The translations under genes were made by a program, and so were the position numbers. The notes beneath the pieces were generated by a model that made no database searches, had not been told where the DNA came from, and saw nothing but the letters and a program-made list of their open reading frames with translations. Source: Eggerthellales bacterium (GTDB taxonomy: Bacteria > Actinomycetota > Coriobacteriia > Coriobacteriales > Eggerthellaceae). From it: a stretch of DNA of 64,000 nucleotides. Where the stretch lies: positions 32,198-96,197 of the forward strand of contig JAQXVU010000005.1 in the NCBI GenBank assembly GCA_029225085.1, written 5' to 3'. Below, piece after piece: positions 31,725-39,689 of this stretch. Position 1 is the first letter of the stretch. Every line of letters begins with the position of its first letter.

Positions 31725-31790
31725 GAGAAATCCTCCTTATAAAGATACTTGCTTGTTAATAAATGTTCATTGCCGGTGGGTTCTACCCGC

Positions 31791-31866
31791 TGCGCTGGTC
31801 ATCGCACCGCGTGCCGTTCGCAGTTTGCCGCGCTCGGCCATCGCACCGCTTGTTGGTCGCAGCCCA
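31791..31866. repeat. Two-copy degenerate tandem repeat, period 39 bp
   Basis: CATCGCACCGC occurs at 31800-31810 and 31839-31849, with similar flanks (GCGCTGGT against GCGCTCGGC before it, TTCGCAG against GTCGCAG after it). It lies between the small membrane protein and yqeY. Confidence 0.7.
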
Positions 31867-31902
31867 ATGACACCACCCTACCCTGCACAATATCGGCGCG
31901 CA

Positions 31903-32187
31903 TCATGCGGCGATGTTGCCCGCATTGATCATGCAGCAATACACGATCACGTAGCAAAGGCCTCCTATCAGGGAAAAGCGCAGGAGCTTATTGTAGTTCT
32001 TCGCCTCCCTGAAGCACATGAACCCCACGCCAAGGGCAATGATGAGGGCCGGCATTCCGCCCGTACTGGGAAGACCGTACATGAGCCAGGTACCGAATGC
32101 GCACACCGCGGCGACAATCACCCAGGAAAGGAAGAAGTAGCCAACCAGCCTCAGAATCTGGCTGCCCTTGTTCTCATCGCCCGCCAT
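31903..32187 (-). CDS. Small hypothetical membrane protein
   Basis: 94 residues with three probable transmembrane helices (about 12-35, 43-58 and 70-90) and short polar loops. I recognise no family. The charged N-terminus MAGDENKGSQ suggests a cytoplasmic start. It precedes yqeY by about 178 bp on the same strand. Confidence 0.6.
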   Translation of the reverse strand: MAGDENKGSQILRLVGYFFLSWVIVAAVCAFGTWLMYGLPSTGGMPALIIALGVGFMCFREAKNYNKLLRFSLIGGLCYVIVYCCMINAGNIAA

Positions 32188-32209
32188 ATACCATTCCCTT
32201 CACAGTACG

Positions 32210-32333
32210 GAAACACTTAGATCGCGAAACACTTCAGCCACAAACACGTTCCGAATGCAAAAACGTCTCAATCGAGAAACGCTCCCATAACGAAACGATT
32301 CGATTTCGAAACGCTCGTTCGCGAAAAACGCTT
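32210..32333. repeat. Degenerate 16-bp-period array, about eight units (core GAAACGCTC)
   Basis: GAAACACTT or GAAACGCTC-like cores begin at 32210, 32226, 32241, 32260, 32276, 32292, 32308 and 32325, spaced 15-19 bp and mostly 16. It is part of a 480-bp gene-free region (32188-32667) that also holds the 36-bp array at 32410. Beyond these repeats and the ribosome site of the next gene I see nothing there. Confidence 0.75.
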
Positions 32334-32409
32334 CTCCCGAGTGTACTTCAAGCAACAGACTCTTCCAGACAAATGCCGTCTTTTCACGCAAATCTTCGGA
32401 AGGCGAGGA

Positions 32410-32496
32410 CAGCGGCTCCTTCCACCGAGCCAACCTCCCCGATGCCAGCGGCTCCTTCCATCGAGCAACCCTCCTCAACGTCAGGGGCTCCTTGCA
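32410..32496. repeat. Three-copy 36-bp tandem repeat
   Basis: CAGCGGCTCCTTCCA at 32410-32424 and 32446-32460, and CAGGGGCTCCTTGCA at 32482-32496, are spaced exactly 36 bp. On the minus strand the units keep an open frame (12-residue repeat with WKEPL), but no ribosome site supports translation. Confidence 0.82.
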
Positions 32497-32667
32497 CTTC
32501 TTCACGGGTGAAGCGACACGCAAACCGCTCACGGAAACCTCGCTGCGTCATTCGTTGGAAACAATCGTCCAGTCACCCGTTTCACATCTTCTATTTCTTC
32601 TTTTTGAAGAGGCTGACCTTCATAATGTCGGCATTACCATACCGAATAGCCACGTCAGGAGTAACAC

Positions 32668-34092
32668 ATGGCAGAATACAACAAGCTCACCCCCGAGCTC
32701 CTCGCTGAGCTCGAGTCCATTGTCGGAACGGAGAACTTCTCCGCCGGCGATGACGTGAACGAGGACTACTCTCACGACGAGATGCCCATCTACGGCTCTC
32801 AGATGCCAGAGGCTGTCGTACTTCCCAACAACACTCAGGAAGTCTCCGCCATCATGAAGCTCTGCAACGAGAACAACATCCCTGTTACCGTGCGCGGCGC
32901 AGGCACCGGCCTTTGCGGCGGCTCTACTCCACTGCATGGCGGCGTAGTTCTGTGCACCATGAACATGAACCAGATCCTGTCCTATGACATGAACAATCTC
33001 TGCGTCACCATTCAGCCCGGCGTTCGCCTGTGCGACCTGGCTGCAGACGCCCTCGACCACGGTCTGATGTACCCACCTGATCCCGGCGAGAAGACCGGCT
33101 CTGTTGGCGGCAACGTCTCTACCAACGCTGGCGGCATGCGCGCCGTGAAGTACGGCACCACCCGCGACTACGTGCTGGCTATGACCGTCGTTCTGCCTTC
33201 CGGCGAGATCATGGAGCTGGGCCGTTCTGTCACCAAGACCTCTTCCGGCTACAGCCTGCTGCACCTGATGATCGGCTCTGAGGGCACCCTGGGCGTCATC
33301 ACCGAGCTCACCATGAAGCTCATCCCCAACCCCAAAGAGGACATGTCCTTCATCCTGCCTTTCGTCGACATCAACACTGCCATCAGCGCTGTTCCCAAGA
33401 TCAAGCTGGCTGGCCTCGATCCTCAGTCCATCGAGTTCATGGAGCGCGACATCGTCGACTCCTCCGCAGAGTACCTGGGTCGTCAGGTCTTCCCCATCAA
33501 CGTGAACGGTAATGAGGTTGGCGGCTACATCCTGGTAACCCTCAGCGGCAACGACGCTGACGAGCTGTACCAGCGCGCAGAGGTCCTGGCCGAGGTCGGC
33601 ATGGATTGCGGCGCCTTCGACGTTCTGGTTGTCGACCAGCCTTCTCTGAAGAAGGACGTATGGGCAGCTCGCTCCGCCTTCCTCACCGTTATCGAGGCTG
33701 AGACCAAGTACATCGACGAGATGGACGTTGTTGTTCCCGTAGATAAGATCGCCGAGTTCCTGGAGTCTGCTCACAAGATTGGCAAGAAGCACGGCATGCG
33801 CATCCGTTCCTTCGGTCACGCTGGCGACGGCAACCTGCACATCTACTGCTGCTCTAACAACAAGACCGAGGAGGAGTTCAAGGCTGCGGCCAAGCTGGTC
33901 ATGATCGATTCCTACAAGAAGTGCGCAGAGCTGAAGGGCCAGGTTTCCGGCGAGCACGCCATTGGCCATGCAAAGAAGGAGTATCTGCGCGAGTCCGTTG
34001 GCGAGACGGCTTACGGCCTCATGGGTGCTATTAAGCAGGTCTTCGACCCCAAGGGCATCCTGAACCCTGGCAAGGTCTGCAACGACCTGTAA
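32668..34092 (+). CDS. FAD-linked 2-hydroxyacid oxidoreductase (GlcD/D-lactate dehydrogenase family)
   Basis: A 474-residue flavoprotein likely oxidising a 2-hydroxyacid such as lactate or glycolate. The FAD-binding-4 domain has VTVRGAGTGLCGGSTPLHGG and PGEKTGSVGGNVSTNAGGMRAVKYG. The C-terminal oxidase domain has FGHAGDGNLHI and GEHAIGHAKKEYL, ending DPKGILNPGKV. No iron-sulfur partner (GlcF) or Etf genes are adjacent, so the acceptor is unclear. The ATG has AGGAG upstream. It is monocistronic, with a strong terminator after it. Confidence 0.9.
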   Translation: MAEYNKLTPELLAELESIVGTENFSAGDDVNEDYSHDEMPIYGSQMPEAVVLPNNTQEVSAIMKLCNENNIPVTVRGAGTGLCGGSTPLHGGVVLCTMNMNQILSYDMNNLCVTIQPGVRLCDLAADALDHGLMYPPDPGEKTGSVGGNVSTNAGGMRAVKYGTTRDYVLAMTVVLPSGEIMELGRSVTKTSSGYSLLHLMIGSEGTLGVITELTMKLIPNPKEDMSFILPFVDINTAISAVPKIKLAGLDPQSIEFMERDIVDSSAEYLGRQVFPINVNGNEVGGYILVTLSGNDADELYQRAEVLAEVGMDCGAFDVLVVDQPSLKKDVWAARSAFLTVIEAETKYIDEMDVVVPVDKIAEFLESAHKIGKKHGMRIRSFGHAGDGNLHIYCCSNNKTEEEFKAAAKLVMIDSYKKCAELKGQVSGEHAIGHAKKEYLRESVGETAYGLMGAIKQVFDPKGILNPGKVCNDL

Positions 34093-34120
34093 GTCGCAGC
34101 AGCTTCACCGCTATGCAACG

Positions 34121-34150
34121 CAACGCCCCCTCGCTTGAGGGGGCGTTTTT
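34121..34150 (+). terminator. Intrinsic terminator of the FAD oxidoreductase gene
   Basis: Stem ACGCCCCCTC (34123-34132) with GAGGGGGCGT (34137-34146), loop GCTT, then TTTT to 34150. Confidence 0.92.
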
Positions 34151-34247
34151 CGTGTACGGACATGGGCAGTGGCGATAGAACACTGTGATTCAGAGACGCA
34201 AAGAAGCTTCTTGCAGTTTTTTCGACCCCAAAAACAGAAACGTCCCC

Positions 34248-34494
34248 TCAGTGCAGAAGTTTGTGCAAGGACGAAATCCAAATAGATCGACAACCGAGAT
34301 CTAGACGTTCGCGACGATGGACAGCATTTGTGCAATGTGGGTCCGAATCGAGACTTGATCCCATCACGCAGCTTCTTAATCAGCCGACTGTTCGGAACGA
34401 GCCTTGCTCCTTCTTCGATGAAGGTCGAATCTTCTGCACTGAGCGCCCCATTATGCAAAATGACCTGATTTTTTTGAACCTAGTTCTGCACTGA
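34248..34494. repeat. Degenerate element bounded by inverted TTCTGCACTGA repeats
   Basis: TCAGTGCAGAA at 34248-34258 faces two copies of its complement, TTCTGCACTGA, at 34432-34442 and 34484-34494. Each is followed at similar distance by related bases (TTATGCAAAATG, TTCTGCAAATGG). The 247-bp body is AT-richer than the surroundings and has no convincing gene. Together with terminators on each side it fills the 563-bp gap 34093-34655. A decayed miniature mobile element is my inference. Confidence 0.5.
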
Positions 34495-34600
34495 CCCGTC
34501 CATTCTGCAAATGGGCAAAGTTCGAAGCAACTCTACATCAGGCGCCGATTTTCACCTGCCGCCTAAGCTTTTACCGCTTTACCAAATTAGAGCAAAAGAA

Positions 34601-34631
34601 TGGGTGCCACCCGCATTGCGAGTGGCACCCA
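34601..34631 (-). terminator. Probable terminator of the Lys/Asp/Phe-repeat protein gene
   Basis: TGGGTGCCAC (34601-34610) pairs with GTGGCACCCA (34622-34631). On the minus strand the stem is followed by ATTCTTTTGC, a moderate U-run. Confidence 0.7.
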
Positions 34632-34655
34632 GCAAATCTATACAGTATTCGTAAA

Positions 34656-35903
34656 TTACTCCTGAATCTTAGCAGGCTCCTCGGACTCAGCATCTGCCTC
34701 AGCCTCAGCGGCAGGCTCCTCAACTTCAGCCTCTGCCTCAGCTGGCTCCTCAACCTCAGCCTCGGTCTCAGGCTCGGCGGTAATCTCCTCGGCTTCAGCA
34801 GCTTCAACAGCATCCGAAGTCTCTTCAGCCTCATAAGCAACATCGTAGCTCTGAGCAACGAATTCCTCAGCCAGATCCTGAGGCTCGTCATCCTCGGCAG
34901 CCAAAGCAATGGCCTCGGCGTATGCATCCTGGCCCTCGTACTTCAGACGACCAAGCTTGAAGGCGATAGGGAACTTATAGGTGCGAGAATCGCCAGCGAA
35001 CTGAACAACCAGGTTTCCGTTCACGAAGGACTTCACCGTACCGGTACCCAGATCAGGGTTGATAACCACATCGCCAGGAGCAGGACGCTTATACAGGATG
35101 CGGCCATCCCTACCAAGCCACATCAGTGCGTTCTCATCGACAGAAGGCGTAGCGCCACGTGCGATCTTCAGCTCACGACGCTTGATAGTCTCAGGGAATG
35201 CCAGACGGATGGGCTTCTCACGATCGTCGAACTTCACCACCAGGCTGTTACGGCCACGCTGCTGAATCTCGCCCTCACCGAAGGTGCCGTGATATACACG
35301 AGCGCCTACGCTGAAGTCGGAGTAGAAGCCGTTGCGACGAGGCTTCTTGAAGTCGTCGCCCTTGCCCCTGTCGTGACCCTCGCCAGCACGCTCGAACTTC
35401 TTAAAGTCCTTGTCCCTCTTCTTGAAGTCGTCATCCTTCTTGAAATCGCGACGATCCTTCTTCTTGAAGTCCTTGTCGTCACGCTTCTTGAAGTCGCGCT
35501 TCTTGTCGAAGTCGCGATCATCGCGATTGCGCTTCTTGTCGAAGTCGCGGTCCTTTTTGTAACCGTCCTTCTTCTTGAAGTCACGGTCCTTATCGAAGTC
35601 CTTCTTCTTGAAGTCGCGCTTCTTGTCGAAATCGCGATCCTTCTTGAAGCCATCTTTCTTCTTGAAGTCGCGATCATCGCGCTTCTTGAAACCGTCCTTC
35701 TTCTTGAAGTCCTTGTCGTCACGCTTCTTGAAGTCGCCGTTCTTCTTTCCCTTGGAATCACTGTCCTTCTTGAAGTCACGATCGTCGCGCTTCTTATAGC
35801 CGTCCTTCTTCTTGAAGTCGCGACCACCCTTCTTGAAATCGCCCTTGCGATCTCCCTTTCCCTTGAAATCGCCCTTGCGATCAGATGACTTATCAAACGA
35901 CAT
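34656..35903 (-). CDS. Charge-segregated repeat protein with two Tudor-like domains, function unknown
   Basis: 415 residues in three zones. Residues 1-190 are built almost only from Lys, Asp, Arg and Phe, with repeats such as RDFKKKDGYKK and DFDKKRDFKKK. Residues 198-248 (VGARVYHGTFGEGEIQQRGRNS onward) and 276-323 (PGDVVINPDLGTGTVKSF onward) resemble the Tudor-like barrel at the C-terminus of UvrD/PcrA helicases. Residues 330-415 are acidic (Glu/Ala/Asp repeats). There is no helicase domain. The ATG at 35903 is chosen over one at 35924. The gene stands alone between repeat-rich spacers. A role in binding RNA polymerase or nucleic acid, perhaps in a condensate, is inference from the barrels and the charge pattern. 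Confidence 0.8.
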   Translation of the reverse strand: MSFDKSSDRKGDFKGKGDRKGDFKKGGRDFKKKDGYKKRDDRDFKKDSDSKGKKNGDFKKRDDKDFKKKDGFKKRDDRDFKKKDGFKKDRDFDKKRDFKKKDFDKDRDFKKKDGYKKDRDFDKKRNRDDRDFDKKRDFKKRDDKDFKKKDRRDFKKDDDFKKRDKDFKKFERAGEGHDRGKGDDFKKPRRNGFYSDFSVGARVYHGTFGEGEIQQRGRNSLVVKFDDREKPIRLAFPETIKRRELKIARGATPSVDENALMWLGRDGRILYKRPAPGDVVINPDLGTGTVKSFVNGNLVVQFAGDSRTYKFPIAFKLGRLKYEGQDAYAEAIALAAEDDEPQDLAEEFVAQSYDVAYEAEETSDAVEAAEAEEITAEPETEAEVEEPAEAEAEVEEPAAEAEADAESEEPAKIQE

Positions 35904-36019
35904 GGTTGTACCCCTTCTAGGCAAATATAAGCAGTTGCATTATCCCATGAATGACCACGGGATATCAGGAGGAATAAGCAAGAAACAGCCAGCGCTTCGA
36001 AAACGAAACCGAAGCACCA

Positions 36020-36164
36020 AAGCTAGCTTCCGGCCACTGCAACAGTCACAAGCGAATACCGACCAGTACAACAGCAATAAACGAGTGCCAGCTAATGCAG
36101 CGGTCGGAAACGAATGCCGGCCAAAGCAACGGCTAGAAACGAATCCTCATCTGGTGCCAAACCG
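36020..36164. repeat. Five-unit 29-bp tandem array running into the GNAT gene 3' end
   Basis: Units start at 36020, 36049, 36078, 36107 and 36136, exactly 29 bp apart. The best pair reads GAAACGAATGCC against GAAACGAATCC; CCGGCCAnnGCAAC links the others. The unit at 36136 is inside the 3' end of the acetyltransferase gene, and the others lie progressively more diverged downstream. Confidence 0.82.
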
Positions 36165-36618
36165 CACCGCCGTGCTGCGAATCGCATACGCCCTCGTCAA
36201 CGTAGCCAAAGCGCTCGTAGTACCCCACCAAATGGGGCTTGCAGGTAAGCACCGAGCCTTCCAGACCCCGCTCACGGCAATCCTCGAGCATGCGCTTCAT
36301 GAGAACCGAGGCACACCCCTTCTCACGAAGATCGGTAGCGGTGGCAACGCTGAGAATGTGAATCCAACGTCCTGAAGGATTATGCAGGGAGGCCGAGGCG
36401 AACATCTCGTCGGAAAGGTCCTCGTCATCGCTGCGCAAACCGATGACAAAGGATGCCAGCTTGTCGTCTTCCCAGCCAAGCCAGATGTAATCAGGATAGG
36501 TGCGAACCCTGTCGTCCATGCGCTCGTAGGAAGCCGCATCGGAAGGAGGGAAGCTCGCCTCCTCCAGATCCGCGATGGCCTTCACGTCCCAAATCTCCGC
36601 ATGACGAATCAGCATCAA
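36133..36618 (-). CDS. GNAT family N-acetyltransferase
   Basis: 161 residues with the GNAT fold. The acetyl-CoA loop lies in VATATDLREKGCASVLMKRMLEDCRERGLEG (about residues 92-122), and the C-terminal LVGYYERFGYVDEG is the typical beta6-beta7 region. The substrate is not predictable. The start overlaps the preceding YdcF-like gene by 4 bp (ATGA). The 3' end is the first unit of a 29-bp tandem array. Confidence 0.87.
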   Translation of the reverse strand: MMLIRHAEIWDVKAIADLEEASFPPSDAASYERMDDRVRTYPDYIWLGWEDDKLASFVIGLRSDDEDLSDEMFASASLHNPSGRWIHILSVATATDLREKGCASVLMKRMLEDCRERGLEGSVLTCKPHLVGYYERFGYVDEGVCDSQHGGAVWHQMRIRF

Positions 36619-37502
36619 TGCTCCCTCCCAAAAACAATTCTCACGATATGAAGGACGAGAGAAACAAAATCCCGCGCCAAACCCAGTGGGAGATAATACA
36701 GCTTGCTGGGTTTACCCACAACGCCAACCACCCGCATCCCTGGAACAAACCGCGCCGTGATTATAGTGCGCAAGGTATGGAAGTCGCTGGTCACAATCAC
36801 CACGCGAGGCATATCGTTCTGCAATGCGTTGAATTCCTTCACCTTCCTAAGACGGGACAAGCCGAAGGCTCCGGAGAACCCGCATTGCAAAGAGTTTTGG
36901 AAGCAGGCGAACTCCTCTTCAGCCAACCGCGTCTTCCAAATCTGCTGCATGCCAAAGAAGAGGTTCTCGTACGTGGTGGAAGACTGAGGATCCTGGATGA
37001 TGCGCTCCTCGGGTAACCCTTTCTGAAGCAGGTACTCTCGCATGGCGGCAGATTCGGCCACCAGCTCGTCGCTCCCCCGCCCACCGCAAACCACGGCAAC
37101 ACCCCGAGGGTTGTCGGCAAGAAGACCGAGGGCAGAATCTAGCCGGGAGGAAAGCGTAAGGGAAGGGACCCTCCCCTTCTTCAGACCGGCGCCAAGCACG
37201 AAGACGTAGTCCCACGAATCAGTTACGGGCCTGCGCCCCAAAACGAGCGTGGCCACACAGAACGCGATGAAGAGCAGGGAAATGACGCCACCCACCGCAG
37301 AGACCGCCAAGGCAACCGTCTTAGATCCAGGCACCATACACGCCAGCACCAAAGGAGCTCCGAATAAAAGAAGGATTGCAGCTCCCACCGCAGCGACCTG
37401 GGCAAAGGAGCGCGAATACCCACAGAAGATAAGCAGGCGAAGGCCGTTGGCGAAGAGAAGGGCAGCCAGCACGAACATGCCGTATATGCCTGCATACTCC
37501 AT
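36615..37502 (-). CDS. YdcF/SanA-type DUF218 membrane protein
   Basis: 295 residues. Three to four hydrophobic helices occupy residues 1-90, and a DUF218 domain follows (DYVFVLGAGLKKGRVPSLTL, VVCGGRGSDELVAESAAMREYL, STTYENLFFG, VVIVTSDFHTLR). DUF218 proteins include ElyC/SanA, linked to cell-envelope integrity; the biochemical activity is unresolved. GGAGGTG precedes the ATG. It is coupled to the downstream GNAT gene. Confidence 0.88.
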   Translation of the reverse strand: MEYAGIYGMFVLAALLFANGLRLLIFCGYSRSFAQVAAVGAAILLLFGAPLVLACMVPGSKTVALAVSAVGGVISLLFIAFCVATLVLGRRPVTDSWDYVFVLGAGLKKGRVPSLTLSSRLDSALGLLADNPRGVAVVCGGRGSDELVAESAAMREYLLQKGLPEERIIQDPQSSTTYENLFFGMQQIWKTRLAEEEFACFQNSLQCGFSGAFGLSRLRKVKEFNALQNDMPRVVIVTSDFHTLRTIITARFVPGMRVVGVVGKPSKLYYLPLGLARDFVSLVLHIVRIVFGREH

Positions 37503-37642
37503 CAGCGATCACCTCCCCGTGATAATGAGCAGTTCCGCATTCGGACGAAATCGAGTTCAGGAATAGTCCCACTTCGGGCCGACTCCGAATTTAAAGATCT
37601 ACCCAGCCATGAACAATCCCGCAGGTAGTATAGCGAAACAAA

Positions 37643-37664
37643 AGCGGGGCCCGCAGGCCCCGCA
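37643..37664 (-). terminator. Terminator downstream of the DJ-1/PfpI gene
   Basis: GCGGGGCC and GGCCCCGC form an 8-bp stem around CGCA. Read on the minus strand it is followed by TTTTGTTTCG. The surrounding spacer 37503-37782 otherwise contains only loosely repetitive sequence. Confidence 0.75.
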
Positions 37665-37782
37665 GAAACAGCAAAGATGAAACGTCACCTCAGGCAATAT
37701 GGCAAAATCATCGCCTGCAAAGAAAAGCTTAAGCCACCGACGTTTGCAAGCGAAATCGTCGCCAATGAGGTAAAACCAGAGA

Positions 37783-38361
37783 TTAGATCTCGATCTTAGC
37801 GCCCATGAGCTTCACGAACTCAGCAACGATAGCGGTGTCGCCAGGCCAAGCAGGGGAAGTCACCAGGTTGTGATCGACAACGGCCTCGTTAGCCTCAACT
37901 GGCACATACTCGCCGCCAGCAAGGGTGATGTCGGGACCAACAGCAGGATATGCAGTGGCCTTGTAGCCTTCCAGCACGCCAGCTGCAGCCAGAACCTGAG
38001 GACCATGGCAGATTGCAGCAACAGGCTTACCGGCTGCGAAGAATTCCTTCACGATCTCGATAACGCGTGGGTTGAGACGGATGTACTCGGGAGCACGGCC
38101 ACCGGTAATGAAGAGGCCCTCGTACTCAGCAGTGTCAACAGCATCAAAGTCGGCAGTCAGCGCAAAGTTATGGCCGCGAAGCTCGGTGTAGGTCTGCTCA
38201 CCCAGGAAATCGTGAACAGCGGTGGCAACGGTGTCGCCAGCCTTCTTGTCGGGGCAAACCGCGTCAACCTGATAGCCCAGAACACCCATCGCCTGGAAAG
38301 GAACCATGGTCTCGTAATCCTCGGTGAAATCGCCCGTGAGCATCAAAACCTTCTTAGCCAT
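37783..38361 (-). CDS. DJ-1/PfpI family protein
   Basis: 192 residues with the class I glutamine-amidotransferase-like fold. The nucleophile elbow is [14 protein letters not shown], with the reactive Cys followed by His, and a conserved Glu lies near [21 protein letters not shown]. The family includes deglycases/chaperones and intracellular proteases; PfpI-like members such as YhbO are closest in layout. GAAGGAGG precedes the ATG. Single gene with its own terminator. Confidence 0.9.
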   Translation of the reverse strand: MAKKVLMLTGDFTEDYETMVPFQAMGVLGYQVDAVCPDKKAGDTVATAVHDFLGEQTYTELRGHNFALTADFDAVDTAEYEGLFITGGRAPEYIRLNPRVIEIVKEFFAAGKPVAAICHGPQVLAAAGVLEGYKATAYPAVGPDITLAGGEYVPVEANEAVVDHNLVTSPAWPGDTAIVAEFVKLMGAKIEI

Positions 38362-38567
38362 AAGGCAGCCTCCTTCTTCCCCCTCTAGGGAGCAACTGAA
38401 TTACAAGGCTTACACCAGGTGAAAGGCGACCTCTGATGAGGATCCCCAAACCTCTCACCAAAGCCTTCTTCTTCAAGTATAGGAAGGCATTTTCTCCCCA
38501 TTTGGGAAAGGCAACCCCTTCTCGGTGAACGATTACCAACAAAATTCCGAATCTGTCACAAAATTAG

Positions 38568-38593
38568 AAGTGGAGGGCCGAAGCCCTCCACAA
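38568..38593 (-). terminator. Terminator of the uspA-dnaG-def-fmt run
   Basis: GTGGAGGGC and GCCCTCCAC form a 9-bp stem with a CGAA/TTCG tetraloop, followed on the minus strand by TTCTAATTTTG. It lies about 140 bp past the fmt stop. The 372-bp gap 38362-38733 otherwise holds the leader of the DJ-1/PfpI gene and a short 44-bp-period repeat. Confidence 0.8.
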
Positions 38594-38688
38594 CACATAC
38601 GGCTTTGTTCAATTACCTGTTCAGCGCCAATTTAGCGATTATGCAAACCCGCACTCAGAAAAGCGAAGGGCAACGCGATCGCAATCGG

Positions 38689-38751
38689 CCTAGCTCAAAT
38701 CCTTAGCAACCTGCTCAAAGCATTTCAGGTAGCCTAGCTCAGAGCCTCCCA
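38689..38751. repeat. Short direct repeat (period 44) of the fmt 3' end
   Basis: CCTAGCTCA at 38733-38741, which contains the fmt stop codon region, is repeated at 38689-38697, with weak similarity between the following bases. Confidence 0.55.
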
Positions 38752-39687
38752 GGTAATGAGGCCGCTCTTGATGTTCTGAATGCCCGCCGCAAAGGCCTTG
38801 GCATCCATAGATTTCTTGCCGTCGGGGCGAACCGCCAGCACTTCCACATAACCATCAGCGCAAGCAGCGAACAAGCGCTTGCGGAACAGCATGACCCGAC
38901 CAGGATGCAGAAGATGCAGCTCGGCGATGAGCTCGGGGTCCTGCACCAACCTGGCATCAAGCACTGTCACGCTGCGAGAGGCAATGACGCACTTGGCAGG
39001 GTGAGCCGGCGTAGAGGCCTGCACATGAAGACGAACCGTCACCGCGCTCATCTCTGGGCCAATGAACAGCTCACCCTTCTCGATCTTAGGCGCGTACACA
39101 GCCTGGGAATCATCCTGAGATGTCCAGGTGAGCTGACCGGTGGGAAGCAGTGGAAGAGCATGCAGCAGGGCAGCGCCGCCTAAGTCAGCCAACTCGTCGG
39201 TAAGAGCAATGGCCGTCTTCTCCCCTATCTCGGTCTCGCGGCACACGCAGTAGTCGCCGGTATCAAGGGACTCTTCCATACGCATGATGCAGACGCCCGC
39301 ATGCTGATCCTGAGCAAGAATGCCGCGCTGAACAGGCGCAGCGCCACGCCAGCGAGGAAGCAGGGAGGCATGCACGTTCAGGCACCCATAGGTGGGAAGG
39401 TCGAGAATGCGCTTGGGAAGGAGCTTGCTGTAGGCAGCCACCACGATGACCTCGGGCTTGTAGGAAGCCAGAAGCTCGTACACCTCATCGTCCTTCAGAG
39501 AGTGAGGGGTGTGTACGGGAATGTGGTGGGCGTCAGCGACCTGGCGCACTGGCGTAGGCACCGGCTTGCTGCCACGGCTGCTCACCTTGTCGGAGCGGGT
39601 GAACACCGCAGCGATCTCATGCTGGCCAACAAGGCTCTCTAGCACATGAGCAGCAAAGCGGGGCGAGCCCATGTACACGATGCGCAT
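38734..39687 (-). CDS. fmt: Methionyl-tRNA formyltransferase
   Basis: Formylates the initiator Met-tRNA. The 317-residue protein has the N-terminal MRIVYMGSPRFAAHVLESL, the folate-domain signature NVHASLLPRWRGAAPVQ with the catalytic Asn/His, and the C-terminal domain. It starts 2 bp after def, the usual def-fmt pair. Confidence 0.96.
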   Translation of the reverse strand: MRIVYMGSPRFAAHVLESLVGQHEIAAVFTRSDKVSSRGSKPVPTPVRQVADAHHIPVHTPHSLKDDEVYELLASYKPEVIVVAAYSKLLPKRILDLPTYGCLNVHASLLPRWRGAAPVQRGILAQDQHAGVCIMRMEESLDTGDYCVCRETEIGEKTAIALTDELADLGGAALLHALPLLPTGQLTWTSQDDSQAVYAPKIEKGELFIGPEMSAVTVRLHVQASTPAHPAKCVIASRSVTVLDARLVQDPELIAELHLLHPGRVMLFRKRLFAACADGYVEVLAVRPDGKKSMDAKAFAAGIQNIKSGLITWEALS

Positions 39688-39689
39688 GA

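Noticed and set aside
32200..32532. 110-codon minus-strand frame with a 12-residue repeat
   Set aside because: It starts at a GTG without a ribosome site and runs through two tandem arrays; kept only as a repeat.
34111..34458. 115-codon minus-strand frame in the inverted-repeat element
   Set aside because: It crosses the upstream terminator, lacks a ribosome site and has no recognisable family.
35289..35888. Hydrophobic 199-codon frame opposite the repeat protein
   Set aside because: The LLEVA-type repeats are just the complement of the Lys/Asp/Phe codons; no ribosome site and no partner.
36020..36164. CRISPR array
   Set aside because: Units of 29 bp are directly adjacent with no spacers, strongly diverged, and no cas genes are present.
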